Below, one piece after another: positions 45,978 to 59,800 of a DNA stretch of 64,000 nucleotides (position 1 is the first letter of the stretch; every line of letters starts with the position of its first letter). Both the position numbers and the translations under genes were made by a program. The stretch is taken from positions 34,658,365-34,722,364 of the forward strand of contig OY987304.1 of the NCBI GenBank assembly GCA_963920635.1, written 5' to 3'. This stretch comes from Pseudeuparius sepicola (Eukaryota; Arthropoda; Insecta; Coleoptera; Anthribidae). Under the pieces are notes generated by a model that saw nothing but the letters and a program-made list of their open reading frames with translations, did not search any database and had not been told where the DNA came from.

Positions 45978-46624
45978 CAGGGTGTTCCCGTATATTTTGA
46001 CCCACCCCTAGAGCCTTTATTTTTCGAGTTAGAAAAAAATTACTTAAATGAAAGTTGTAGGGTTTTTTTCTGAACCACTGGGATCTGATACTATAACTTT
46101 CACCTTTTAGAAGACATAGGGGAATAGGCCGCGCGTCGCCTGCGTCCAGCTAGGTTTGTCAGTCGTTGGCGGGGGGAGTACACAGTAGTCCCGCACCGCT
46201 TATCAGTCGAGTTTTGCGAGCAAAAAACACGCCCCGCCCCCCGCCAACGACTGACGAACCTAGTCGAATACACGGCGGCGCGCCGCCCTTTCTATACTAA
46301 AACGGTGAAAGTACGGTATAACGAATGAGCGTCGCAAATTTATGAAAAAATATAAACTTACTTTTTTTAATGTAACCGTGTATATTTGTGGATTTTTGAA
46401 TTGCTCGCATTTTTCCGATTCCAACAATATAAATATGTTATATATTTATACTTAATCAAGATTTCCATGGAAAAACATGTTAACTTAGATAACAGCATGC
46501 CTGTCAATCCATTATTTTTGGGACAATACACCTTGTTACCTTATACAACTTTCATTTAAGTAATTTTTTCTAACTCGAAAAATAAAGGCTCTAGGGGTTG
46601 GTAAAAATATACGGAAACACCCTG
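45978..46624. mobile_element. 647-bp foldback element at a TA site, GC-rich centre
   Basis: The ends CAGGGTGTTCCCGTATATTT pair with their complement at 46624. The arms continue (CTAGAGCCTTTATTTTTCGA, TTACTTAAATGAAAGTTGTA). The central hairpin 46151-46262 has GC-rich arms GTCAGTCGTTGGCGGGGGG. Confidence 0.9.
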
Positions 46625-46629
46625 TAAAC

Positions 46630-47837
46630 AAGGGCATACAGGGTAGAAAATTTGAATCACCACACAAAATATTCTTCTAGCACAAAAATTACAAAAATAA
46701 TTGAAGGTATTCATTTAAAATGGACAATTTTGGCAGGATAATAATTTGATGCACCAATATATCGACAGTTTCAGCTGTCACATTTATCAAAATAAGAAGG
46801 TAGGGAAAGGTTGTGGATAGATATCTCATTCTTCCAAATCAGGAAATGCTCTAATCTAACAGAACTCTTAGGGGGAGAAAGACGTGGTTAATGTGGGTTT
46901 GTTGAATATTGCACATGTGCAGATTCCTTTGATCATTTCCACACAGAACGTAGGTACTACCACAATATAACCAGTACCTTGACTCTCAAATATTTTCCCT
47001 TAGAGGTATCTATTGTAATTAATTGTTTTACTGTGTCAGATCATCTGACAGGCTCGTCCTTGTTTTAGTAGTACATAATTGCAACATGAGTGTTAAGGGA
47101 CATTGTGGGACCAAAGACTTCAATTTAATTGTGCAGCTAGCTTTTTTGATTTCTGACGAATATTGAACACTAAAAATTAATACATTTTTAAGAAACATTT
47201 TATTGTAAAAAAAGATTTTTGATTTATTTAATTTAATTTCATTAATTTGGTTTTTTTATTATATTCTCGATATTAAACTGTCCAGTTAGTTAAGAATAAT
47301 AAAGGAAAAATGAAAGGTTTTTCTATCATTTATCCAGGCATCGATTTATTAAAATAGTCCTGTGCAGTCTACGCTACCAGACGTAGAATGACCTTGAGTA
47401 AGACTGCAATTGGTGATAGATATTGCCAATGTTACACGGTGTCATAAGGGTATGAAAGCAATACTGGATATGAGTGACAGTCTTGCCTATTAATTTTGTT
47501 ATATTGAAACCTACCAAAAACTAGCTAGGAACTTTAGTTTTTTGTAGAATTTGCCACGTCCATATGACAATGTCACTCATTGGCTACCTATACTATCCAT
47601 AAACAAAGGTACTACCTAGTTCACGTCTCCCCCCTTGAGATTTCTGTGCCAGTTCCTATAATATCCACCTTGATGCTTGGCAAGGAACGAACAACCCAAA
47701 ACTCTCAGTCTATTTGAGAGTTTAAGAGAAATACAGACACCCACATTTAGGATCCCAGTTGCTGAGTACACCTACTATCTGTGATTACTCAAGACAAACT
47801 TACACATAGGTTAAAGCTGAAATCCCCCAAAATACCC
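46630..47837. other. Region downstream of deltex, no second gene seen
   Basis: Probably includes the deltex 3' UTR (minus strand). Several minus-strand AATAAA words occur, none decisive. Confidence 0.4.
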
Positions 47838-47840
47838 CCT

Positions 47841-50800
47841 TTATCTCCTCCCTGTATTCTCCTCCACTATCCCCAACGCCTCCAGCTCCCTCAGAACCCG
47901 ATTTATGTACCCCGAGTCTGGATAACTGTGGCTGTTATTGCTGGGACCGGTCTCTGTCTTGTGCGGTATGTTCCAGGAGACTACGTCTTCGCACCCGGTA
48001 GTATTCGAGCGGGTTATGGTGAAGATTAGCTTCCGTTGCCAGGCAACGTTTAACAGCCGCAGTATTTTCCGGCCCTTGGTGCTGTCCGGAAGGTAGGCGA
48101 CGCGGGGGAAGCCCACAGCGTAGTATTCCCGGCCAGGGTTAGGGTGATCTAGCCCTTGTATGCCAGACTGGATACTGAAATTGACATAAATATCCAACCG
48201 TTGACAATCAAGCAGTTGAGTATGTTTCCTTCACAAAAGTTCAAACTGTGACAAATAAACTAATGTTGGGCCTTCTTCATTAGCCTTAAGTTAAGTAATT
48301 TGTACTATTAAAAATACCATATTCAGTACTTTCTTGCAATAGAAATAGACTTTCCATTAAGACGCTACATAATTTTTTATTAGGTAAAGTAGGTCTCTGG
48401 AGTGTTGGTATACATTTCATCAATATTTGTATCAATCAGAGACACAAGATCTATTCTTATACGCGCAGAACTGAGTTACTATGTCTGCCCTTTTCTTTGA
48501 TTAGTGGACATACGTACGGTTGATTTCAATCCATCTGTACGTGTGTCAGATAAAGACGCCAATAGATCGTATGGCGTAGAGTTTATAACCACCGAACTGC
48601 AGGGTAAGCAAGCGATGGACGAAGAACATTTGTCACATGTCATTGTCACAGCATAAATTTAAAAAATTCTGTGGTTTTGTGCAAATTTAGATTCATCCTT
48701 ACCTGTATACCTAGGATGCATTTGTATATTTATTTAAAAAAATGATTTGTTTATTTACCCTGGAGGTTGGTCAATATATCTTCCTTGTCTGATAAATTAT
48801 TAAAGGATGTGGTTAAAATTTTGATTTTGCTCTTTGGTAAAACGTACTATTTTATATTATTTATAAATAAAAATGTGGGTGAACAGCCACAACCGAGAAT
48901 GGTGGTCTGTGTTTATCTGGTTGCGTTTAGAACTATAAATGTTCCCTTTTTAAATCTACGGCACTGGAGGTTATAGCAACAATTTGCTTGATTCAGTGAC
49001 ATAAATTGATGACGTGCATGCCAACACTCCTGAATCATATTTTAAAAAAGTTAATCAAAATTTAAATATATTGTCGGCCTGTCGCATTTTGGATCAATGA
49101 TAGTACATACCATATTCCCTGTTGTCAATTATTATTTCTTTCGTAATTTTAACTTTTCTATAAAGAGGACAAAAATGACTATGGAAATCAAAACATTCCT
49201 ATAAAATTAGGCCAGATGGATAGCCCCAGAATTTGCAAATCCTTATCGCTGAAGGCAACAGAAAAAGGGGTTCTTTGTTTTGCTTCTTCAAATAGTTGTG
49301 AAAGACCAGGACGTATTTTATTTCTGCTCTAGAAAGCTTGGAAAAAGGATTATCTATCCAAAATATCGAAAAAATTAGTTGCCATAATTTTTGGATTATT
49401 AAGTTCTCATTGACAATAACTAAAGAACTGACGAAGTTTTTGTACAGGCCTGTTTTTTTGCAGGAATTTTTATGAAGAATGTTTTTATTACAGATTTGGC
49501 TTAAGCACATTGAACAATAATTTGAGATCCCAAATTAAACGTACAATTTATTATATTATTTATAGTTACCGGTTTCTTAGAATAAATGTAATTACTTAGG
49601 TACCTAAAACATTTCCAATGTTATATAATAAATAGTGTACCTACAAGTGCTATATTTTTTTGTGTTTTTGGAGTTTTGCAGGATTCTACTTTCATCATCT
49701 GAATCTTACGTTTCAGTCTCAGACAAAAGATTATCTGAGGTTGCTGAGTTGCTTGATATTTTCGCGATAAAAATAAATTCCATTTTCTCACTAATCAGCA
49801 ATAAAAGCAATTATTGCTTTTCTGAATTTTATCAAATATTGAGACAAGACTCAAAAATTAACAACAACATGTATTTTTATATTTTAACTTTTAACCTTAA
49901 AAAGTCATTTGCAAATGCCAACAAATAATGTCAAATTCATCAATAAACAAAAGGGTACAGCAGACTTCAAGCCCGATGGATGTGATGGGCAATTTAAAAT
50001 GCTATGATGGAGTTCAGCTCAGTGTTTGAATTTCTTTGAGACAATCACATTGACGATTACTAGTTCATAGCTATTATGATACAGATTTTTCATTAGGCTA
50101 CAAGTTTGCAACCAATAAGGATGCACATTTAATATCATGACCATGACCATGACAGATTTAAACTTTATCAATTTTGACAGTTTGCAGCTACTGTTTAAAA
50201 TTTGTGGTTTTTGGCAGCAAAAATCAGTAAGATGTGCTATAGGGAGAATATCTGCCTACACCAGAAATTGTGGGACCGGCCAGAAGAACAATGAACTAAT
50301 ACACTAAATAAAAATATCTTGATTTTCACTTGCATTTTATGTAGATATATACAGAAAACGGCAGTGATTCAATTTTTTGGGGGTTTAATTAAGCCAAACA
50401 TGAAAACAGAAATTTAGATTTCAGAAAAAATGCCCTCACTGTTATGTACCATACGAGGGTATTTCCGAAAATACATGGTATAATTCATTATTACATAATT
50501 TATACTTCTAGGAAGCAATTAAACTTTAAGAATATTATCTGTGTATATTTTAAATACCTCACTAAAACCTATTAAATAGTAAGATAATCCTAATTTAAAC
50601 TAGAATTTTCCACTCTTTTAAATTAAACTTTGCGGATTACCTTGATAGATATCTCCTGCTTGCGTAGGCAACGCTGCATTTTTACCATTTTCTCATTTTT
50701 TGCAAAAATAGAAGACGGATTTGTGAAGCAATGTTGGGATCACTTATTGCTATGTTATTATGTTGAGTTCGACACGGTATGTGCGTTTACCAACAACAAT

Positions 50801-53800
50801 CGGAATTACATGAATCTGGAAGTTATTAAACACAGGGAAAACTAAGAGCTGAACTTTAGTATTACAAAAATCTAATGGTAGATAAAAATGATCCTCCCAA
50901 TACAATAGAAAATATGTTCTTATTTGTTGGCTGCAACCATTGATTTTGCCTAACAGCATATTATGCACAAGTAATTTCTCTGAGTTACAGCACTTTTTAC
51001 TTTCATTATGAGAAAACATTTGTCACAAGGTAAACTAAGAAATAATGAAAATTAAATGCTGTTCGGCTTTGCTTTTTGCCACTATGGGGAAGCAAATATG
51101 CGTGTACACAAAATGCCCCTTCAGTGGTTTAACTGCGACGGGAATACAAGCACATGTTTTACCCGATCATAACGGAAATTTTTGAATTTTAACTTTTTTT
51201 TCGGGTAAATCCCGGTCGACAAAAAATTTTAAAAATACAGGGGAGTCTTCTCACCCTATACAAGTGGATAAGCCACTAAAACAAAAATGTATTAGCACAT
51301 TTGTTTTCAATAAAATCAGCAAAATCAAATGAAGATTTTTCAGTCTATGAATTGGAGAGAGAAATAAGAAGAAAAGTAATAATAGGGTACTTGCACAAAT
51401 TTTGTTTTTTGTTCAATTTATATTTAATGAAAAGTTTTTGTATGGAGAATAACATTCCTCAAATAAAAACTGCAAAATAATTGTTTCCTTTTTGGCAAAC
51501 TGATTCTGAAAATGGCTTTTTGAATGCGCGCTTAAACAAAGCTCTGACATCACTTATATCTAAACATGGTAAATTTGGCAACATGGGGTTTTGGCTGGAA
51601 TATTTTGTGTTTTATGGAATAGCAGCTGTCAGTGTCAGGCTTCAAACTGAAATCATAACCTTATTAGTGAATGCTGATGTTGATAGATTATTATTTGCAT
51701 TTGGAAATTCAGTGTTCAATCAAATATGTACTAATGCCCATTAGGAAGTGTTGTTGTCGTATTTTGAACGTGATACAACAATGGAAGCAAATTTTGTGAA
51801 AGCTTATAATCGAATAATTTGCCAAAGCTAGATGTCTTCATTGTGTCAGATTATTTTACAAATAGCAAGCTCTATAACTCAGCAGAAATTCGTAGAGTTA
51901 AGACACAGAGGTAAGCTAAAAAACAATATTGTTGATTAGTTAAGTACCTAATATATAATATTTCTTTCAGTGCGGCAAGAGATATGATGATTCAGCCGTT
52001 TGTTATGTGCACTTAATGAGACACTCAGGAAAGTATACTGTAAAAACCAAAATATGCCCAGAACACAAGGTTCGTTACAAAAATTATGCAGTAGTTTGTG
52101 AAATAGATGAAGTGGCTGAGAAGATCATTCAAGCAGAATGTCTAGACTGCGCGGCTTCCCAAGGAAGTTGCAAACATTCCGTGGCATTTTTAACGTGGCT
52201 GCATAGACATAGCCGAAGTGAATAAGACAAGTGTATCCACTATCCACTGTGTGGTCGCCGGGCTACGAAAATGAAATGTTATTGACACCCAGGAGTGGGA
52301 GAACTAGGCCGAGCGTTTGAGCGATATTTACGGGCGTAGGCAGTGTAAAGATAATAATTGTATAATAATTATAGGTAACAAAACGTGCTCAAATTATAAA
52401 TAAAGGTGGCCAATTCATGGATTTTACTGTATTTTGAAGTAATTTGAACTTAAGGCATACCTAGGCATAGTAAATAGTGCCTTTGTTAGAAATCAATGTT
52501 TATTTTTAACATAATTTACCTAGACAGTTTTTTCTTTTCTCTGCTCTCTTTCACGAGGTGTATATCGGTGCTTAGAATGAAATCCAATATGTAATTACGA
52601 AACTGAAATGCCAACACATGATTCGTGACTTACGTTCAAATTTAAAAGCACTACAGTTATTTAAGAAGTCTTGTAAAGTTGAATCATAAACATCATTTGT
52701 ATCAATATGTTCAGAGAAACCACTCTAATTTTCCTAATAAATAATTTATGTAAGAACTGGGATGCACCATTTACATCTTTCCATCATATATATAGTTTTC
52801 CATATCTTCTTTTAGCTAAAAAGCATTATAAAAATGCAAACCAATAAATATCACCTGGCTATGACTTACATAAAAATGATCTTCACATACAAATATAAGA
52901 GTTTTAGTGGAAAAATATTTTTTACGTTTTATAGCTTCCAACAATTTTGTTCTTCTGTGCCAAGTCTGTAGATCTTGTATAAATGTTTAATTTGAATTTA
53001 AAGACGTATTCTCATATGATTTTACCACCAATAATAATACATTTCGCAGTCTCTTTTAGGCAAGTAGAACCCCAGTTATAAAAGTACACAACACTGAGAA
53101 GACAACACAACTAAATATTTTGACAATCAATATATTTATAATTATAATCCAGCAGGTAGTATAATGAATAATAAGGAGACTATAATAAAAACCTAAGGCC
53201 TGGGCTGGGGGAGTTAAAACAAATAATTTAGGTATTTTTCTGAGTTTATAGGTTATAACCAGAAAACAACTTTTTAGGTTAGTTCAGCTCTTCTTCTTCA
53301 TTTTGTGGAAGGGAACCGAGAAGGATTCTGCCAGTCCCATTAAATAAAAGGATCTCAAAATCATAGATATAAAAATAAATTTACAATGTTGCCAAATCTA
53401 CTCGATATCCATATAAGTGACGTCACCGGTTGTTTTACAGGAATTGAAATTAGAAAATTCATATCTCAGTAACAGTAGCTAACAAAAAATTTTTAATGCG
53501 TTTTTCGTACTTCCCTATCACTTAGGTATAGTTTAAAAATAGTTTTGAAAAATCGTCAAGTTCCCTATTATTGAAGAAATTGAAATCCACGAGTTTAAGG
53601 GCTATTTGGAAATATTTCATTATAAACTGTAATAAATTTTGGAAATTAAAGTACTTAGTTTCATTATTATGACTGGCTGTAGAAGAAAAGTGTGTGCAAC
53701 ACATTTAAGTAGCAGCTATTAAGACACTCATATTAATTACGAAACTCACCTACGACTCGTGACGTAATTCGCGCTCATGTGTTAATAGCTATCATTAAAT

Positions 53801-56800
53801 ACTTATTGTATAATAACAACAATAATAATAATTTATTGCAATCCAATTGAACAGACACGTGTATACATGAAACATTCCATTTCCATAGGATTAATTATGG
53901 CTACAACTCTTTTATCTCCCGTTTAAGTAGACTTGCAAATGCTAATGATATAGATTTGTTCTCAGAAAAACCGAGTTTTATGTCTCAACTGAATCGATGG
54001 AAACTATGATATATCAGCGCTGGCCTTTCTATGAATATTCTGGTCTCTGGCCCTCCATGTTAATGCTTACTATATGTTATTGTCTTTTTAGTTTTTAAGT
54101 TTTTAACTGTTTAAGCTTTGTTGTTCTTGCTTGTGTAGTTTTAGAGTGATCTATGCATAATTTCAATTCTTTTGAACCATATGTATATTTAACAGGTACT
54201 ACTTGCATATGCCTATTATCACAGAAAATATACCTATTTAGAACAGAGAGCCCCTTAATGGCAGCTGTCAAATGGACTCCAACTTTGAAGCTTAATATAG
54301 ACCAACAATAATCCAAGAAAGTTCCTAGTTCGGTCCCACAATAACTGTATGATATACTGATGTATGTAGTATAGGTCTAATCAGTAAAATCAGTACACCC
54401 CATTGACTAACTGCGATAAACATATTATGTTATATACAGGGTCGTCCAAACTTCATCAGCAATACTTTAAAAACTGCTAGAAAATTTCAGAATAGGAGAT
54501 TTTTCCTATAAACATGTATGGAAATCCTAACGGTTTTCGATATACGTCAAAGTTCAATTTTTTTTTCAAATTACCTTTTATTTCTCCTAAAAGAAGACAG
54601 CTAAGGCAAACATATTTGGTACAGTTTAGACACTCATTAAATACTATGAATTAAAAATAATTCAGCCCATCTACTTCCACCAGTGTCTGAGAGACGGGGT
54701 CAATCATCATATTTTTTTTATAAAAAAAAATGGTACGCCACTGGAAAAGTAATATTTTTTGCCTTCACTAAATTTTCCATTAAATTCTAAGAAAAAAACT
54801 ATTCTTGACTTTTTTCAAAAAATGTACCGTTTTTTGAAAAATTCACTTTTAATGCGTTTTAATTTTTTAGCAGATGATAATCAAAGTAGGTCTAGGCTCC
54901 CGAAATTTTCCACACATACTGAGTTTTCAATTCCGAACAACTTTCCTTAATAACATTTGGTCCTAGGAATTTAAAAAAATCTAATTTTTCGCACCAGTAA
55001 AGTGGGCTATAGGTGGGTCTTACGGCAAAATGTTATTATGGAAAATTGTTCGGAATTAAAAACTCAGTAGGTGTGCAAAATTTCGAAAGCTTAGACCTAC
55101 TTTGATTGTCTTCTGCTAAAAAAATTAAAAACAAAAGTGAATTTTTCAAAAACAGTAGTTTTCGAAAAAAAGTCAACAATAGTTTTTTTCTTATAATTAA
55201 TTGGAAAACTTAGTGAAGGTACAAAAAATTACTTTTCCAGTGCTGTACCATTTTTTTATTAAAAAATATGATGGTTGACCCCTGTCTCTCGGGCACTGGT
55301 GGAAGTAAAGGGTGTTTTTTTTAGAGGCGGAGTACTTTAAAATGGCAACACTGTTTCCTGCGACAGCCGATTTGACAGTTTTTGTTTTTTTTTAAATCAG
55401 TTTGGTTTGGCAATTTATTATGACTAGACTGACGCCGGAGCAACGTTTGCAAATTGTTCAAAATTATTCTGAAAAAAAATGGTTCAATTCGAGAAACACA
55501 TTGGGAATTACGTGAGTTTTATGGTGCTCATAATCGTCCTTCCAAGCGATTAAATCGAGAAACTATGGATCGTTTTCGCAATACGTTTACTCTAAACCTA
55601 AACGATAATACGCATCCCGTAAGACATCATACAGTGCGCACAAAACAAGCGATTGCAAGCGGTACAGAGACATGCTCACTAACTTTTTCGTGCCTCAATT
55701 ATTGGAAGGCAGTAATGTTGCAGACATGTGGTTTCAGCAGGATGGGGCCACATGCCACACAGCGAGCGATAAAATTAATTTACTGACAGAAACTTTTGAC
55801 CTACGATTCATTTCACGAAATTGACCTCCATAACTGACCACCTCGTTCGTGCGATTTGACGCCATTAGATTATTTTCTTTGGAGTTATGTAAAGTCACAT
55901 GTCTACGCCGATAAACCAGAAACAACTCAGCACTGGAAAGCCAATATTCGACGCGTTATTGCCGAAATACAGCCTGATTTACAGCTAAGAGTGTGTGAAA
56001 ATTGGACCTCCAGGTTATGCCATGTACGCGTCAGCCGCGGAGGCCAGATGCCCGAAATCATATTCAAACATTAATGCCAAAGAATTATCTTTCAAATAAA
56101 GATAATTTCATGGATATTAAAAACATTTTTTTTTATGTTTTATTTCAGTTCTCCACCTCTAAAAAAAACACCCTTTAGATGGGCTGAATTATTTTTAATT
56201 TATAGTATTTAATGAGTGTCTAAACTGTACCAAATATGTTTGCCTTAACTGTCTTCCTTTAGGAAAAATAAAAGAAAACTTGAAAAAAAATTGAACTTTG
56301 AAGCCCTGTATATCAAAAACCGCTAGGATTTCGATACATATTTATATGAAAAATCTCCTTTTTTGAAATTTACTAGCAGTTTTTAAAGTATTGCTGATAA
56401 AGTTTGGACCACCCTGTATAAAGACAAAATGGAAAGGGTAAAAACTGATGATACCAGTCATGAAAGCAGGTAATACATATATTAATACAAACTGGCGTTT
56501 TAAATACTTTTTCTCAGAATACTTTGTGTATGTATTCAAAAACTTTTCTCTGGCATACGGCTATATCAGGAAACTAATAATGAAATTAAACGACTTACTT
56601 GTAAACAATCTGAATGGTCCGGTAATTCTGATAGCCCGGTAAACTCCTGTCGATCACACCCCACTCCATGCTTCCGGGCGGCTGGTTTCCGTGTTTCTCG
56701 CCGTAAATGCACCCGCACACCGCACACTGGATGTGCAACTGGGTTCCGCTCTCTTGCTGTTCTGTCAGCGAGTAATTCAGACAGTCCAAGTGCAGCACGT

Positions 56801-59800
56801 GGTTGCACGGAAGGGCAATCACCACCACCACCGGCTTGAGAGGCTGGCGGCAGAGGGGGCAGGGCTGCCGCGGGGCCCACTCGCTCGGTTTCGACACGCG
56901 GACAAAACGGGAGATGACGGAGCTCGCCGGATCCAATCCTAATGGGAAACCACAATTTTTAGAAGGACACATCGTCTATTTGCACACGTAAGGTATGCAA
57001 ACTTATAAACAGATATCTTTAGACTTAGTGGACATACTGTTGCCAAAAGTTGGCATATTTTTCTTACCCTTATAGAGGGTGTATCTTTGATAAGTACAGA
57101 AATTTTAACCACATAATCGGGGAACCCAATAAAGCCGAAAAACACAAAAAATTATTCTATGTTTAGAAAATTGGGCAAATCAACCTTAGCCCCTGCATAA
57201 TGTAACGCCGCTAGGCCCACAGCAAAAGGTAGATGCAGGCTCGGCGAGCCGGTCTCCCCTGTCCCTAAGCAATGTAGGGAAAAAAGTTAGATTCAAAAAG
57301 AAAGCTCTGAGACATGGTCACTTTAGAATGGAATAAAAATGCTTATAGAATTTACCTTGGAAAATTCCTGTTTTTAAGTATCCATGTTTTTTTAATCTCG
57401 TTTGCTATCCCACAAACTCATTATTCCTTCTTCAAGTGCACATACAATTAATGTAACGAACACATCACTTTTTATCACTTTACCAATATTTTAAGTACCT
57501 AGGCAGTGGAAGTTTAAATAATGCTAGTAAAAAGAACTTGTACTCAGACTTACAATATCGGTTAGAAAGTCAACAATTTTCGTTCGAGTTTTTGTCATAA
57601 AGATAATTTTTTAATTGTCATTTTTTGTCGAGTCTTTTACGGAGTATCTACCTACCTACGTTAGAACTGATTTTCAGACCGCACTTTTTTTTTATCCTAT
57701 TTTTGTCAAATCTTTTGCGGAGTACCTATCTACCTACCTACTTTACAAGTGACTTTCAGGCTGTGATTTTTTTTTTATCATAATTAGCCATCTCTTGGGG
57801 CACCTTGGGGCAATGGATGTCTGATCAGTAATCAAGAAAATAAAGAATAACCTGTAAAGTATTGTCGGCCCTAGCCGCAAATGGCAACGAAGACAAAATA
57901 ATAGTAATTGCCCCCCTCCCGTGCACAAGCATGTGGTTGCTTCTGGGGTACTCCTAGTTTGGAGTATTGTGAGGGTGAGAATTATTATTATTTGGGCAGC
58001 TATGCCTAAGAGGCAATCACCATCGTGCAAAAAATGTTCAAGATAATTCCCCAGAAAGTCCGGGTACATAGCTCTGTTTAGCCGCTCTTCAAAAATATGT
58101 GGTCCAACAAGATTGTCATTAACAATTCGTGCCCACACATTTAAAGAAAATCTTTCTTGAAATAGTAATTTCATTACAAGTCTGGAAATAAGTAATTTTC
58201 TGTGCACATGTGACAAATTGTCGTGTGAGGCGAAGCCAAACATGGAAAGTCATGCAAGTCATGCAACTGTCTTATTCGAGCTGTTTTTCACAAGCAATAT
58301 CTTGCCTTTGGTGTCCAAATCTGCCAAAATCTCTTAATCTCTGGACAATTCTAACAAAAGTTCGCGCATCCCATGACAGTTAAAACAATCAAATCAACAA
58401 ATCTGGTGAATTTTCACCAGGCCTGACAACATTGTCACTGTCGCCTACGAGAAGTAGGGATCCGTGAGTATGAAGTTGATGCTTGCGATTGGCTAATATC
58501 ACGCACAAATTAGTAGAAGTGGGGATCACCCATAGCGTTGATGTAATAACCTGTTAGCTGTAGGTACCTAATAGTGTGCAGCTCAAAGCTCTAATAATAA
58601 GCACTAGTTTCGAATTTTTCCAAAACATGGACGTCTATACGAATCTCGAGCTATCCAATATCCAACATTATTTTAATGTACGGGAAGTGTTTTTAGAATG
58701 CAAAAAAAGTGTGCAGTGAAATAACAGTTTTGTTTTGTTAATAAACACAAGAAAGGAGCACAACATCTGATCATTGATGCATCTGAAAGGTAGTTTTTTT
58801 GCACGATATTCGCTAAAAGAACCATTAGGGAGTTGTCCAAAATTAACCGGTGTGAAGCTGGGTTTTATTGGTGCCCTACTAGTAACATTTTCTAATGGAT
58901 GAGTGAATTTTTTCTTTGAAAAATGAAGTAAAACATCAATTACTCTTACAAAATTTGTCGGGCGTAGACAACCCCTCCCAACTCCTTGTTTAGGCCCGAC
59001 AATTTTTTTCAAAATGTTGTTTCTCCTTCCAGGCATTATTAAGGATGGTTCTGCCAAAAAAAAATCGTGATGTGTTGCTTAAAAATAACGAAGTTAGAGA
59101 ATTTTCTCTTTAACCCATTCGGGACAGGTCGACATGCCACGCGCATCCGTGTCAGACGATGCCGGGAATCCAAAGGTGGGGGACGGCTGTCATACTATTA
59201 CGTCACCTGACCTTGGTACGCAGAACGTGCTTCAGGACGTGGTCAGTCAGTCTGTTGCCTCATTCGTTAACTTCTCTACGTTTGTGTGCATACCAATATT
59301 TTGACAATTTAAATCTATTAAAAAAATTTAAAGAAAAATATGTATAACTTTGTTATATTAGTTTATTAGTTTTCACTTATTCATTTTCCTTATTTGTTAC
59401 GTATCAAAACATTTCTTAATTTCTATATTTATTTCATTTCACTGTTTTATAGTCATAATATAATAATAAAATAATATAATTTTCATATGCCTATTGTTGA
59501 GACGCAAGCAACAAAATGCCGTACCTGTACGTCAGCCGTTCTGCTACCTAATCGATTTTACGATTGCCGTACCCATGCGGCGTCAGTCTTTCTGAGACAA
59601 TATTTCTGACGTAATGTACGGCATTCGGTTAAGTTTTATGAGTAGTATATGTACGGCACCCGGCCCTCAAGTTCCCTTTCAAAATAGTACCGGTACGTCA
59701 ACTGTCCTGAATGGGATAAGGAGATTGGGAGAGATTGTTTACACCAGACAAATTTCTTCAAAGGGTATTTCTCGTTTCTGGTTTTATTCAAAATCACGAA

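Larger units (their letters stand above)
54437..56416. mobile_element. 1.98-kb foldback element with nested mariner
   Basis: CAGGGTCGTCCAAACTTCAT pairs with the right end and TA flanks both sides. The arms pair over about 550 bp (TAGACACTCATTAAATACTA and GGTACAGTTTAGACACTC). It includes the shared block CGGCAAAATGTTATTA near 55021 and its complement near 54960. The right arm is interrupted by the mariner at 55308-56175. Confidence 0.93.

Noticed and set aside
56566..56991. Alternative frames on both strands at the deltex RING exon
   Set aside because: Shadows of the real exon. Only one frame carries the Cys/His pattern and agrees with splice phase.
57743..58243. 166-codon minus-strand frame as a gene
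   Set aside because: Only about 50 codons in the middle resemble a transposase. The ends read through unrelated sequence.
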